A DNA stretch of 64,000 nt from Pseudomonas sp. QS1027 (GTDB lineage: Bacteria; Pseudomonadota; Gammaproteobacteria; Pseudomonadales; Pseudomonadaceae). The stretch spans positions 1-64,000 of the forward strand of contig NZ_PHSU01000018.1 in NCBI RefSeq assembly GCF_002814235.1. The letters run 5' to 3'. Each line of letters begins with the position of its first letter. The stretch's first letter is position 1. The position numbers and the translations under genes are program-made. A model generated the notes under the pieces. That model was not told the DNA's origin. It searched no databases and worked only from the letters and a program-made list of their open reading frames with translations. Below are positions 50,583 through 59,377 of this stretch, one piece after another.

Positions 50583-53500
50583 ATGGACGATTCCCACCCC
50601 CTTCCCGACCCCGCTGTCGAGCTTGAGACCCAAGCGCTTATCGAGGAGCAGCAACGCTTTGTGCACTCGCGCAAGAGTTGGCGATTCGCAGACATCGGCA
50701 ATCATCTGCAGTCCGTTTCCGCCGCGGCGATGGGCCCCCTGAACGAGGTCGAGCGGCTGACCTATGCCAGCGCGTTCCGCTACCTCAGCAAAATGACCGA
50801 GGCTGTCGAAACCGAGAATCGCAAGCTCGGCGGCGCCTTTGAGCAGGACGGGCTCAAGCGCCTGCGTGAAGCCTTGCGCGAAAGCACCGGGCGCGACCTG
50901 GACCCCCGCAAGACCTACATCCATACCCTGCACATGGAGTTCAAGGACAGCGGTTGGGTACCCGGCCAACGCAACAAGCGGGCTTATGACGCCAACGCAC
51001 CCCTGGCCCATGTCTACAGTCTGTCGCTCTGGCAGGCGGCCTGCCTCAACTTCGGCTTCGGCGAGCTGTTCAACTCCGACCGGGTGCGTGCCAGTTGGAT
51101 CAATGAGCGGCCCGGTCCCGGCTATCAATGGGGATTTGCGCCCGATGACATCATCCAGGTCGGCATGATGCCGATCCACGACTTCGTGAACATCGCCCGC
51201 GACCTGGATCTCGGACGTGATCTCAAGGCGCGGGTGGACAAGGCGTTGGGTGACGGTGGCGTGCTGGGCCAGCACCTGGAACAGATGGCCCGGGCCGAGC
51301 TGTTGTTCAATCCCTACGAGGCTTATCGCAATGGCGCGTCCACTGGGGTCACCAATGCACCTTTCACGATCCTGCGTCATGCCTTGTGGCGCGCGCCGGA
51401 GACCGTGACGGTGAAGGCCGTATCGATCCGGCTGCCGGACAACGAAGTCGTCGTCATCCTGAAAAAGGTCAACCTCTCCTATCAACTGGGCAAGGCGCTT
51501 TTCGGCGAGAGCGACGTGATCTCCAGTTTTCTCGAACTGCCGTTGTTCACCTTCGAAATCGAGCGCTTCGACGGGGTTTTCAGTTACTACCCGAACCGCC
51601 TGGGCGGTGCGTTGCGTTATCACGCCGACACGTCAACCTTCGAGACCGAGTTCAAGCAGCAACTCAAGGACGACAATGCGCAAAAGCGCCTCAATTGGTT
51701 CCTGGCGCCATTGAGCATCAAGCAGCAGGCCGTGGTGCGCGATATCGTCACCGAGCATCCACGACCGGAAGGGCTGAACGCGGTGACCAGCGGGCTTTAC
51801 GATGCCTTCCATTGGGCGTTTCCGGCGCCGGTGCTCGAAACACTCAAGTGGAAGTACCAGGCGCTGACGACCACGCCCGCGCAGGCGTTGAGAGACTACT
51901 ACCTGCAACGTGACCGGCAGAACCTCAACGAACTGGCGGTCGAACGCTCGGTGCAGGATTGGCGTGCGTTCATCGAAGGCGCCAGTGCGGTCCTCGATGA
52001 AGTGCTCGGCCTGTTGCTGTTGCCGGTGCCGGGAGGGCTGCGGGGCATGGGCCGGGTCGTGCAGATCGCCTTGTTCGGGAGCCTGGGCTACAACTTTATC
52101 CAGGGACTGACGGAAGCGGCGAAAGGGCGACCCGAGCAACTGGCGCAGTCCGTCGTCGATATCGGCAATCTGTTGATCAGCGCGGGCCTTCATCGCCATG
52201 CGGTGAAATGGTCGATACGCCGTCACCGGGAACTGCAGGGTTGCCTGGGCGCCGTGCACCGGATCCAGGTGGCGGGCAAGCATACCCTCTGGGCCTCCCG
52301 GCTGGACCGTTATGTCAGCGTGAAAATCGGCCTGTTGCATGGCGAATCGGTCCGGGAGTCAGGAGTGATCGAATGGGGGGGCAAGCGATACGGCGAATTT
52401 CTGGTCGAGGGCGAACGGCAGGCGTTCGAGCTGGCCTACGATCCCGTCTCCAGGGAACACACCCTGGTGCATCCGGACCCCAGCGTATTCCGACCGGCGG
52501 TGAACTTCAACCCGCAGTTGCAGCATTGGCAACTGGCGCTGGACAACCCCGAGCCGCCGACCCTGAGTCAACTGGGCGAACGACTGTTGCCCGGGGGGCC
52601 TTTGACGAGTCGCGAGCTCACCCGCTTGAACCGGATCAGCGGGACCACCTCACAGACCCTCCAGCAGGTCTGGAAGGGTGAGCCGGCGCCGGCCGCGCTG
52701 GTCGACACGGTCAAACGGCACAACACCGAACGCGCCCTGCAGACCTTGAGCGCACCGCTGGCGTCGCGGCTGCCGTTGCCCGAGGACGGCGACCGGGCGC
52801 TGTTCTCGGCGTTGACGCAATTGCCGGACTGGCCGGACGACCTGGCCCTGAGTATTCATGACCAGGAGGGCGTACTGCTGGAGGCCTACGGGAAAAAGGA
52901 CACGCTGGCCGAACATGGCCAGCGTGTTTCGATACGCCGTCTGGCGGATGGCGGCTATGTGGATCACGGTGCGCCTGCGGCTATCGCCGATCACGACCTG
53001 GGGCCGGTGGGTTTGATTCTCGGACTCTTGCCGAGCGATGCGGCACTGAGCCGACCCCTTGCGCCCAACCAGGCGTTTTCGAGCAGGGCCGTTATCCTCA
53101 GGCGGCGGGTGGTTGATCTTGTCATTCGTGAGAGAGGCCAGCTGTTCGAAGCCCTGAGCCGTTATCCGGGGCGGCTGAAGTCCGAGCGGGCGGAGCTGGC
53201 GCCGGGTCTGCGCCGGTTTCTCCCGGTGGCGAGCACGCCGCGCCCGGCGTTGCTCGAACAGACCCTGACCCTGCATCCAGACCTGTCCCCCGCGCGGGTT
53301 GCCGAATGGTGGCGCGGCCAGTCATTGTCGAGCGCCGAACGGGCCGGGTTCATGAGCTCGGGCCTGTTACCCGAAGGTGCTCGGCGTGCACTCCGACAAG
53401 CGGCCAGAAGCCTGAGCCTGGAACAGTCCCTCGATGGCATCTATCACCGCCGGGCCTGGAACGCCTCGACGGATGCCTGGGCCCGTGAAGGCATGGCGGC

Positions 53501-56500
53501 GCTGCTCGGGCAAAAACTCGGGATGACCCTGGAGATCAGCGAGGTCAGGCCCGGACAAACCGTCGCGCCGGTGGCCGCGGACCCGGCGGGCAAGCGGGTC
53601 GTGCTGCGCCACCACGGGCAGGGGCGTTATACGGTATTCGATACCCTCAGCCAATCTGAACGCCCGGTCCCCGAGGGCGCTGACAACTTCTACAAGGCGT
53701 TCAACAGCGCATTGAACCGTAACGATCAGATCCGCCTGGGGATCAACGATGCGACGGCGGACAATGCCGGGCGATTGCGCCGCGAGGCGGGGGACGCCCT
53801 GACGGACCGGCGCACCGCTGACGGTGATATACGGCCCTGGCACGATTCGGCGCACGCCTACCGGCAACCCGTTGAGCTGCCCGTCGAACTGGAGCCCGAC
53901 CCATTGGGGCTGTATCGCTGGCAGGACAAGGCCTGGCTGCCCCTGGATGACGGGCTGTTCGCGGTCGACCAGCATCCGCTCTTCGACGACTGGGGCATCG
54001 AGCATCCGCGCTTGCCCGGGGCTTACCGGCTTGAGCTGGAACACAACGGCGCCGGTGCCTGGTGGCATGAGCAGGAGCAGCCGCTGGAATGGGAGGGGCT
54101 GAAGCTGTTTCGGCGCCTGGGTGAGCAGGCGGCGCGGCCATCCGATGAGCTGGCGCGGCAATTGATGGCGATCTGTGATGTCAGTGAGGACCAGCTGCGC
54201 AAGGTGCATGTGACCCGTTCGCGGGCGCCGGGCCTGCTGATGGATACGTTGCAGCGGGTGGACAGTCATGTGCGTGTCGGCGACAGCCTCGATCGGCTGG
54301 GCAGCACCGGCACGCTCGACCCGGTACTGCGCCGGGCGCTTGAACAGCTGAACGAGCCGGAACGCCTCGAACTCTTCGGTGACAGCGAACGGGATGAAGC
54401 GAGCCGGGTGCAGGCGCTTAACGAAAAAGTCAGGGAGGATGCGCGGGGCCTCAAGGCCCTGCTGGGTAATGCGCTTGAGCGGGCCCGGGAGCCCGACAGC
54501 GATCCCTCGACGGCGCTGATTCGCCGACTGTTTCCCAGCCTGTCGGAGCGGGTGGCCCGGGAGATCGTCGAGCAGGCCGATGACCCGCAGCTCCGCGAGA
54601 TGGAAACCGGCAAGCTGCCCCTGGCGCTGGGGCAAGAGGCACGCTGGTGGATTCAGGATGTCCGGCTCGGTCGGGCGCTGGAAGGTTTTCAGGTCGACAG
54701 CCTGATCAATGGCGACAACGACCGGCTGGCCTTGCATCTGCTCGAACATCTGCCGGGATGGCCGGCCGACTTGCGCATCGAGGTCCGCGAGAGCTCGGCT
54801 TCGGGGGCGCTGCTCGACAGCCTGGGCAGTGCCGAGGCGTCCCAGCGGGCAGTGATCGTCAAGTCCGCTGAAGGCTATGGACCTGCCACCGGCCAGGGCA
54901 ATGGCCTGCGCCCGGTGAGTCGCAACCTGATTCCCTCGATAATGGCCGCGTTGCCGGAGCCCGCGCGCAGGGCGCTGGTGCCCAGCGGGCTGGCCAGCCA
55001 ACTGCGCCGAGACCTGGCGGGTGTGGCGGTCGGCGACCGTGGACGCGCGAAACGCTTGTTGGGCATGCGCCCCGAGATCCCCGGCTTCGTGCCGCCCCGG
55101 CGTCTGGCCGATGGCCGGATCGGCTATGAACTGAGTGGCGGTGAAGGGCGGCACAATCGGCAATTGAAGCGCTTCAGAGGCCTGTATTCGGGCTATTCCT
55201 ATGCCGAAGCGTCTCGGCAGTTGGCACTGCTGGGCGAGGATTTCGCCAGTCGTGATGGGGTGATCCGTCAACGCGATCGGGAGTTGGACGCACTCCGAGG
55301 CGATCTCAAGCGCTGGCGCCAGACAAGGTATAACGGTGAATCACGGGCGCATTTGTATCAGTTCGCCAAACGCATCAAGCAGTGTTGGCGCCGGGAAACC
55401 TTGCGCGCCCCCGCGCAAAACAGTGGAGAGTCCGGTTACCTGCTGAGCCTGGACCGCCTGGAGGTCAGTCGTTTTCCGTTGTTTCCCAGGGTGGCCGACT
55501 TTTCCCACGTTACGCGCTTGTCGATGCGCAGTATGAAGATCGAGGCGCCAGTGTTTCTCGACCAGTTCCTGCGTCAGTTCGTGTCGTTGCAGGAACTGGA
55601 TCTGTCCCACAATCGCCTGTCCGACTTTCCTGTATTGGAGGGCTCGATGCGTGAGCTACGCAGGCTGAAACTGGCGCATAACCGCATTGTCTTTCCCCGG
55701 GGCGGTCATCAGCGCCTGGCCAGCATGAGCGAACTGCTGCAACTGGACCTGAGTGACAATCCGCTGGGGCATCCACCCGTTCTCGACGAACTGCATTTGC
55801 TGAGAAAACTGGATCTGCACAATACCCAGATAGAAAACCTGCCTGCCGGGATCGAGCAGCTGTATCAACTGACCTTTGCCAACTTGAGCGGTAACCGCAT
55901 TCGGAACATTTCGGGGCGGGTTCTCAGCGGGTTTGCGGCCTCCAGGCCCGAGAATGCTGAACCGGTAGCGGTTGCGCTGACCAACAATCCGCTTTCGGGC
56001 AACGCGCGGCGACGCCTTCAATATTTCAAATTGAGTCATCCCGATAGCCGTTTCGGCTTTGATGTGCCTGAACTGGATGGGCTCGATCTGTGGTTATGGG
56101 GGCGGTCCGCCAGCCGCGACGATGCGCTTGCGGATGCCTGGCATCGCTTGTCCGCCGCCTCGGGGGAGGAGTTCCTGGGTTTTTTTCGCGAGTTGGCCAA
56201 GCTTCCCGAACTGTATCTGGAGAGCAAGGAGACGATTCGCGAAAACCTGATCGACCATCTGCAGTACGTCCTCTCCTTGGCGGCACGGGATCCGGAGTTG
56301 CGCACCCGGCTATTCGATATCGTTCACTACGGTGGGCTGGGGGACTCGTCCGCCTTTGAGATTTTCAGGCAACTGCAGTTGGAGGCGTTTTATGCGTTCG
56401 CGCGCAGTCAGGCCGAGGTGAGCGAGAGGGAACTGAGGGTCTTTGTCCTGGCCCGGGGAGAGTTCCGCTTTTTTACCTTGCACAATGAGGTGTTCAGACA

Positions 56501-56918
56501 GAACGTCCAGTACCCGGAGGAGCGTTTTCGGGGGTATGCCTCCCAGCTCGGCGATCTTCACCTGCCGTCGCTGTTTCTTGACGACATGGTGCCCAGGGCC
56601 GTTGATCCCAGGGCGGTCGAGTCCATGCGCCATCTCGTCCTGGAGGTCGAAGCGGCGCAAGGGCTGGACAGTATTTTGATGGGCAACCGTCATTGGCAGG
56701 CGTTCCTCAAGAACAGCCATATCAGCGAGCACGATCGGCTCTTTGGCGAGTTCTTCGACTATGAACCGTTGGAAGGCGAGACGACGCAGGACTACAAGAA
56801 CCGTGGCGAAGCGTTGCAGGGTGAGTACCTGAGGCGGCGTGAGAATTGGCTGCGTATCCTCACGCGCCAGGCCTTGCCCAGGCTTTTCCGGGTAGACCTC
56901 GAGGCCCGGCAGGATTAG
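50583..56918 (+). CDS. Giant DUF6543/LRR protein with degenerate NEL-like C-terminus, copy 2
   Basis: About 2111 residues from the ATG at 50583, chosen because AAGAG lies just upstream; an ATG at 50568 is possible but has no ribosome-binding site. The layout is that of copy 1: N-terminal helices (MGPLNEVERLTYASAFRYL), hydrophobic LLLLPVPGGLRGMGRVVQIA near 470, LPGAYRLELEHNGAGAWWHE near 1144, leucine-rich repeats about 1622-1810 (LQELDLSHNRLSDFP, LLQLDLSDNPLGHPP, LRKLDLHNTQIENLP) and a NEL-like end. The catalytic region reads HYGGLGDSSAFEIF, with Leu1919 in the Cys column and Asp1921 retained. The last Cys of the whole protein is Cys1601, so no thioester ligase is possible in the final 510 residues. 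It ends 17 bp before a convergent gene. Confidence 0.75.
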   Translation: MDDSHPLPDPAVELETQALIEEQQRFVHSRKSWRFADIGNHLQSVSAAAMGPLNEVERLTYASAFRYLSKMTEAVETENRKLGGAFEQDGLKRLREALRESTGRDLDPRKTYIHTLHMEFKDSGWVPGQRNKRAYDANAPLAHVYSLSLWQAACLNFGFGELFNSDRVRASWINERPGPGYQWGFAPDDIIQVGMMPIHDFVNIARDLDLGRDLKARVDKALGDGGVLGQHLEQMARAELLFNPYEAYRNGASTGVTNAPFTILRHALWRAPETVTVKAVSIRLPDNEVVVILKKVNLSYQLGKALFGESDVISSFLELPLFTFEIERFDGVFSYYPNRLGGALRYHADTSTFETEFKQQLKDDNAQKRLNWFLAPLSIKQQAVVRDIVTEHPRPEGLNAVTSGLYDAFHWAFPAPVLETLKWKYQALTTTPAQALRDYYLQRDRQNLNELAVERSVQDWRAFIEGASAVLDEVLGLLLLPVPGGLRGMGRVVQIALFGSLGYNFIQGLTEAAKGRPEQLAQSVVDIGNLLISAGLHRHAVKWSIRRHRELQGCLGAVHRIQVAGKHTLWASRLDRYVSVKIGLLHGESVRESGVIEWGGKRYGEFLVEGERQAFELAYDPVSREHTLVHPDPSVFRPAVNFNPQLQHWQLALDNPEPPTLSQLGERLLPGGPLTSRELTRLNRISGTTSQTLQQVWKGEPAPAALVDTVKRHNTERALQTLSAPLASRLPLPEDGDRALFSALTQLPDWPDDLALSIHDQEGVLLEAYGKKDTLAEHGQRVSIRRLADGGYVDHGAPAAIADHDLGPVGLILGLLPSDAALSRPLAPNQAFSSRAVILRRRVVDLVIRERGQLFEALSRYPGRLKSERAELAPGLRRFLPVASTPRPALLEQTLTLHPDLSPARVAEWWRGQSLSSAERAGFMSSGLLPEGARRALRQAARSLSLEQSLDGIYHRRAWNASTDAWAREGMAALLGQKLGMTLEISEVRPGQTVAPVAADPAGKRVVLRHHGQGRYTVFDTLSQSERPVPEGADNFYKAFNSALNRNDQIRLGINDATADNAGRLRREAGDALTDRRTADGDIRPWHDSAHAYRQPVELPVELEPDPLGLYRWQDKAWLPLDDGLFAVDQHPLFDDWGIEHPRLPGAYRLELEHNGAGAWWHEQEQPLEWEGLKLFRRLGEQAARPSDELARQLMAICDVSEDQLRKVHVTRSRAPGLLMDTLQRVDSHVRVGDSLDRLGSTGTLDPVLRRALEQLNEPERLELFGDSERDEASRVQALNEKVREDARGLKALLGNALERAREPDSDPSTALIRRLFPSLSERVAREIVEQADDPQLREMETGKLPLALGQEARWWIQDVRLGRALEGFQVDSLINGDNDRLALHLLEHLPGWPADLRIEVRESSASGALLDSLGSAEASQRAVIVKSAEGYGPATGQGNGLRPVSRNLIPSIMAALPEPARRALVPSGLASQLRRDLAGVAVGDRGRAKRLLGMRPEIPGFVPPRRLADGRIGYELSGGEGRHNRQLKRFRGLYSGYSYAEASRQLALLGEDFASRDGVIRQRDRELDALRGDLKRWRQTRYNGESRAHLYQFAKRIKQCWRRETLRAPAQNSGESGYLLSLDRLEVSRFPLFPRVADFSHVTRLSMRSMKIEAPVFLDQFLRQFVSLQELDLSHNRLSDFPVLEGSMRELRRLKLAHNRIVFPRGGHQRLASMSELLQLDLSDNPLGHPPVLDELHLLRKLDLHNTQIENLPAGIEQLYQLTFANLSGNRIRNISGRVLSGFAASRPENAEPVAVALTNNPLSGNARRRLQYFKLSHPDSRFGFDVPELDGLDLWLWGRSASRDDALADAWHRLSAASGEEFLGFFRELAKLPELYLESKETIRENLIDHLQYVLSLAARDPELRTRLFDIVHYGGLGDSSAFEIFRQLQLEAFYAFARSQAEVSERELRVFVLARGEFRFFTLHNEVFRQNVQYPEERFRGYASQLGDLHLPSLFLDDMVPRAVDPRAVESMRHLVLEVEAAQGLDSILMGNRHWQAFLKNSHISEHDRLFGEFFDYEPLEGETTQDYKNRGEALQGEYLRRRENWLRILTRQALPRLFRVDLEARQD

Positions 56919-56935
56919 CCGGGCCCGGTGTTCGC

Positions 56936-57910
56936 TCAGCCTTTCCAGACCTGGGGATTGACCAGGTCGCGCGGGCGCTCGCCCAACAAGGCGCTGCGCA
57001 GGTTGGCCAGCGCCCGATTGGCCATGGCCTCGCGGGTTTCGTGAGTGGCAGAGCCGATATGCGGCAGGGTCACGGCGTTCTTCAGTTGGAACAACGGCGA
57101 CTCGGCCAGGGGTTCCTTCTCGTAGACGTCCAGGCCGGCGCCGCGAATCGTGCCGTTTTGCAGGGCCTGAATCAGCGCCGGCTCGTCCACCACCGGGCCA
57201 CGGGAAATGTTCACCAGGATCGCGTCCGACTTCATCAGGCCCAGTTCGCGATGGCTGATCAGATGGCGGGTCTTGTCGCTCAAGGGCACCACCAGCACCA
57301 CGAAGTCGGACTCGGCCAGCAGGGCGTCGAGGCTGCGGAACTGCGCGCCGAGTTGCTGTTCGAGTTCCGGCTTGCGGCTGTTGCCGCTGTAGAGAATCGG
57401 CATGTTGAAGCCGAGGTGACCACGGCGGGCCACGGCGGCGCCGATATTGCCCATGCCGACGATACCCAGGGTCTTGCCGTGTATGTCGCCGCCGAACAGG
57501 GCCGGGCCGACACTGGCCTGCCACTGCCCGGCCTTGGTCCAGGCGTCCAGCTCGGCGACCCGGCGGGCGCTGCTCATCAGCAGGGCGAAGCCCAGGTCGG
57601 CGGTGCTTTCGGTAAGGACGTCGGGGGTGTTGGTGAGCATGATCCCGCGTTCGTTGAAGTAGGCCACGTCATAGTTGTCGTAGCCGACCGAGACACTGGA
57701 GACGACTTCGAGCTTGGCGGCGTTTTCCAACTGGGCGCGCCCGAGCTTGCGACCGACACCGATCAGGCCGTGGGCGTGGGGCAGGGCTTCGTCAAACTGG
57801 GCGTTGAGATCACCGAGCTTGGGATCCGGGACGATGACTTCGAAGTCTTGGCGCAGTTGCTCGATCATGGCGGGGGTGACGCGGCTGAAGGCGAGTACGG
57901 TCTTTTTCAT
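56936..57910 (-). CDS. D-2-hydroxyacid dehydrogenase (2-ketogluconate/glyoxylate reductase, GhrB/KguD-like)
   Basis: A 324-residue NAD(P)-dependent dehydrogenase. The Rossmann loop GIVGMGNIGAAVARR, catalytic Arg in NISRGPVVDE, Glu in GLDVYEKEP and His in LPHIGSATHE are all present. N-terminal LAFSRVTPAMIEQL resembles pseudomonad 2-ketogluconate reductases, from memory. Without other kgu genes nearby, glyoxylate, hydroxypyruvate or 2-ketogluconate are equally possible substrates. The ATG at 57910 is preferred by comparison with relatives; 57922 would add four residues. It is the convergent neighbour of the giant gene. Confidence 0.88.
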   Translation of the reverse strand: MKKTVLAFSRVTPAMIEQLRQDFEVIVPDPKLGDLNAQFDEALPHAHGLIGVGRKLGRAQLENAAKLEVVSSVSVGYDNYDVAYFNERGIMLTNTPDVLTESTADLGFALLMSSARRVAELDAWTKAGQWQASVGPALFGGDIHGKTLGIVGMGNIGAAVARRGHLGFNMPILYSGNSRKPELEQQLGAQFRSLDALLAESDFVVLVVPLSDKTRHLISHRELGLMKSDAILVNISRGPVVDEPALIQALQNGTIRGAGLDVYEKEPLAESPLFQLKNAVTLPHIGSATHETREAMANRALANLRSALLGERPRDLVNPQVWKG

Positions 57911-57986
57911 CGCAGGGCTCATCGAACGACGGGAATACCAAGCACGCTATCATTTTTCGCCGGATTTGTGCGGTGGATTCTGACTT

Positions 57987-58086
57987 TGTAGGAGCGAGCT
58001 TGCTCGCGATGGTGGTCCAGACACCGCGGGGTATCAGATGCCCCGCGTTATCGTTGACGCCCATCGCGAGCTAGCTCGCTCCTACA
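57987..58086. repeat. REPIN between dehydrogenase and LysR genes
   Basis: TGTAGGAGCGAGCTTGCTCG continues to CGAT at the left end and is inverted at the right end as ATCGCGAGCTAGCTCGCTCC followed by TACA. This is the GCGAGCTTGCTCGCGAT subtype, different from the other three complete copies in the window. The inner part holds a second dyad (CGCGGGG...CCCCGCG), so the transcript could fold into a cruciform-like structure. Confidence 0.85.
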
Positions 58087-58093
58087 ACAACAT

Positions 58094-59050
58094 TCAGTTG
58101 GCGATACGCACGTTTTTCAACTCATACGCCGCCAACTCGGCCTGATGGCCCGCGAGGATTTCCGGCAATGTACTGCGCAAGTGCTCGACCCAGGTCTTGA
58201 TCTTCGCATCCAGATACTGCCGCGACGGATAGATCGCATACACATTCAGCTCCTGGGACCGATAGCTGGGCATCATCCGCACCAGGCTTCCATTACGCAG
58301 CCCCTCGATCGCCGCATACACCGGCAACACGCCAACCCCCATGCCGCTGGTGATCGCCGCCTTCATCGCATCGGCGGAGTTGACCAGAAATGGCGAGGTC
58401 GCAATGTTCACCGCTTCCTGGCCATCCGGGCCATCGAAGGCCCAGCGGTCGAGGGCGATCACCGGGCTCACCAGGCGCAGACAGGCATGGTTGAGCAGGT
58501 CGCTGGGCCGCTGCGCGCAGCCGTTGGCTTTCACATAGGCCGGCGAGGCACAGACGATGCTGTAGGTGATCCCCAGGCGTTGCGAGACAAACCCCGAATC
58601 CGGCAACTCGCTGGCCAGCACGATGGACACGTCGTAGCCCTCGTCGAGCAGGTCCGGCACGCGGTTGGCCAGGGTCAGGTCGAAGGTCACGTCCGGATGG
58701 GTCTTGCGATAACGGGCGATGGCATCGATCACGAAATGCTGGCCGACCCCGGTCATCGAGTGCACTTTCAACTGCCCGGCCGGGCGCGCATGGGCGTCAC
58801 TGGCCTCGGCTTCGGCTTCCTCGACATAGGCCAGGATCTGCGCGCAACGCAGCAGATAACGCTTGCCGGCCTCGGTCAGGGCGATGCGCCGGGTGGTGCG
58901 GTTGAGCAGGCGGGTTTGCAGGTGGGCCTCAAGAGCCGAGACCGCGCGCGAGACGTTGGCCGTCGTGGTGTCCAGTTGCACGGCGGCGGCGGTAAAACTG
59001 CCGGCCTCGGCCACGCAACTGAAGGCGCGCATATTTTGCAAAGTGTCCAT
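58094..59050 (-). CDS. LysR family regulator of the adjacent efflux operon (AaeR-like)
   Basis: A 318-residue LysR protein with helix-turn-helix (MDTLQNMRAFSCVAEAGSFT and LDTTTANVSRAVSALEAHL) and an effector domain from about residue 90. It is transcribed away from the aromatic-acid-type efflux genes with a 327-bp gap, as in the E. coli aaeR-aaeXAB locus, so it probably activates them in response to an aromatic carboxylate. The ATG at 59050-59048 is chosen over a reading 19 residues longer. Confidence 0.82.
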   Translation of the reverse strand: MDTLQNMRAFSCVAEAGSFTAAAVQLDTTTANVSRAVSALEAHLQTRLLNRTTRRIALTEAGKRYLLRCAQILAYVEEAEAEASDAHARPAGQLKVHSMTGVGQHFVIDAIARYRKTHPDVTFDLTLANRVPDLLDEGYDVSIVLASELPDSGFVSQRLGITYSIVCASPAYVKANGCAQRPSDLLNHACLRLVSPVIALDRWAFDGPDGQEAVNIATSPFLVNSADAMKAAITSGMGVGVLPVYAAIEGLRNGSLVRMMPSYRSQELNVYAIYPSRQYLDAKIKTWVEHLRSTLPEILAGHQAELAAYELKNVRIAN

Positions 59051-59377
59051 GGGGTGCTCTCTGGAGTGACGGCAAATTGTGACACGAAGTAACGGTGTGA
59101 AGGGCATTCGACCAAGGGATTATCGCGTTAACGGTAACAAAGATTCACAGAAACCCCCTCTTATCGGCTTACCGGCCGCCCTCTAGAATTGCGCCGACCT
59201 GTGTCCCCCCCCGATCCCAAGAACATCTCATAACTGTAGGAGCAGGGCTTGCCCGCGAAGCTTTTGGCGGCCTCAAGGGCCCCTTCGCTGGCAAGCCATG
59301 CTCCTACAGGACGGTGTCGTGGCGAACCCCGTGCCCACAGGAAACCGCTTCTCCCCCCACTCCAGGAATTTGCAGCA
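59051..59377. other. 327-bp divergent region of the LysR/efflux genes
   Basis: It contains a REPIN (59234-59309) in the right half. A TAGAAT hexamer at 59184-59189 is a possible -10 of the efflux operon, with only a weak TTATCG at -35. A GTTAACGGTAAC-like stretch near 59127 is a possible LysR site. No gene is supported. Confidence 0.4.
59234..59309. repeat. REPIN in the efflux promoter region
   Basis: CTGTAGGAGCAGGGCTTGCC runs into CGCGAAG at the left and is inverted at the right (CTTCGCTGGCAAGCCATGCT, then CCTACAG), followed by GACGGTGT. It lies between the LysR-facing promoter area and the first efflux gene, so it would be transcribed in the efflux leader if the promoter is at 59184. Confidence 0.85.

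Noticed and set aside
44377..56918. Tc-toxin or Rhs/polymorphic-toxin interpretation of the giant genes
   Set aside because: No RHS/YD repeats, no Tc TcA/B/C pattern and no immunity gene; the LRR block and shared DUF6543-like body fit better with effector-like toxins.
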